Under the pieces are notes generated by a model. It worked only from the letters and a program-made list of their open reading frames with translations. It was not told the DNA's origin and did no database searches. Positions 63,650 to 64,000 of a stretch of 64,000 nt of DNA are shown here, piece by piece. The translations under genes and the position numbers were made by a program. The stretch comes from Owenia fusiformis (taxonomy: Eukaryota; Annelida; Polychaeta; Sabellida; Oweniidae): assembly GCA_903813345.2 (NCBI GenBank), contig CAIIXF020000010.1:4581169-4645168 (forward strand), read 5' to 3'. Position 1 is the first letter of the stretch, and each line of letters begins with the position of its first letter.

Positions 63650-64000
63650 ATGTCATTCTGATACTCATCACATCTTTCAGTTTTGCAAGACAGGGGGGGA
63701 TCGCTATGAATCTTATATGTCATCCTGATATTCATCACATCTTTCAGTTTTGCAAGACAGGGGGGGATCGCTATGAATCTTATATGTCATCCTGATATTA
63801 ATCACATCTTTCAGTTTTGCAAGACAGGGGGGGATCGCTATGAATCTTATATGTCATCCTGATATTTATCACATCTTTCAGTTTTGCAAGACAGGGGGGG
63901 ATCGTTATGAATCTTATTTGTCATCCTGATATTCATCACATCTTTCAGTTTTGCAAGACAGGGGGGGATCGCTATGAATCTTATATGTCATCCTGATATT
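63650..64000. repeat. 67-bp tandem repeat, at least 5 copies, cut by the window edge
   Basis: CAGGGGGGGATCG recurs at 63691, 63758, 63825, 63892 and 63959, exactly 67 bp apart and with very few changes. The array continues past position 64000. Confidence 0.95.

Larger units (their letters stand above)
62164..64000 (-). promoter_or_regulatory. SACS 5' flank and probable 5' UTR intron
   Basis: The acceptor just before the ATG implies at least one upstream exon. Candidate minus-strand donors are CATAG-GTAAGT (exon end near 63489) and ACAAG-GTAAGC (near 63387); sequence alone does not decide. A foldback element (62691-62871) and a 67-bp tandem array lie here. I find no convincing promoter motif. 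Confidence 0.35.

Overview
This window is animal nuclear DNA: AT-rich, with GT-AG introns and single-copy metazoan genes separated by decayed DNA transposons. The repeat content (short inverted-repeat elements everywhere, cgtccgtc-rich dispersed repeats, TACATGTA-type simple sequence) suggests a marine lophotrochozoan, perhaps a bivalve-like mollusc. That placement is inference; no species marker is present.

Three protein-coding genes can be assembled exon by exon, with every splice phase consistent. (1) 1-11.55 kb, minus strand: the 5' part of a PIAS-family SUMO E3 ligase (start codon, SAP domain, linker, start of the PINIT region), running off the left edge. (2) 13.63-24.50 kb, plus strand: a complete six-exon NDUFS7, the PSST subunit of mitochondrial complex I. 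It is followed head-to-tail at 25.57-27.60 kb by a second intact copy of its last four exons only, with no second copy of the presequence exons found. (3) 34.26-62.16 kb, minus strand: a complete six-exon sacsin (SACS) coding region predicting 4818 residues, with a 12-kb exon, three Hsp90-like ATPase repeats, a J domain and a C-terminal HEPN domain that is split by an intron.

PIAS and NDUFS7 are divergent, with about 2.1 kb between their start codons. NDUFS7 and SACS converge on a repeat-rich, gene-poor stretch (27.6-34.3 kb). Complex I, SUMO ligation and the sacsin chaperone are separate housekeeping functions; nothing shows that they work together.

Much of the remainder is mobile DNA. The most interesting element is at 30245-31536: 49-bp perfect inverted repeats, ends CACGGTG, a 5-bp target duplication (features of the Transib/RAG-like group), about ten copies of an AAACGCTCC motif, and an apparent spliced mini-gene inside. 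Other elements are a DIRS-type tyrosine-recombinase retrotransposon relic, a mariner relic, a piggyBac relic, a pair of CAGGCCTG-ended elements with 6-bp target duplications, a 2.26-kb TA-flanked inverted-repeat element, several foldback elements, and tandem arrays with periods of 20, 24, 67 and about 163 bp.
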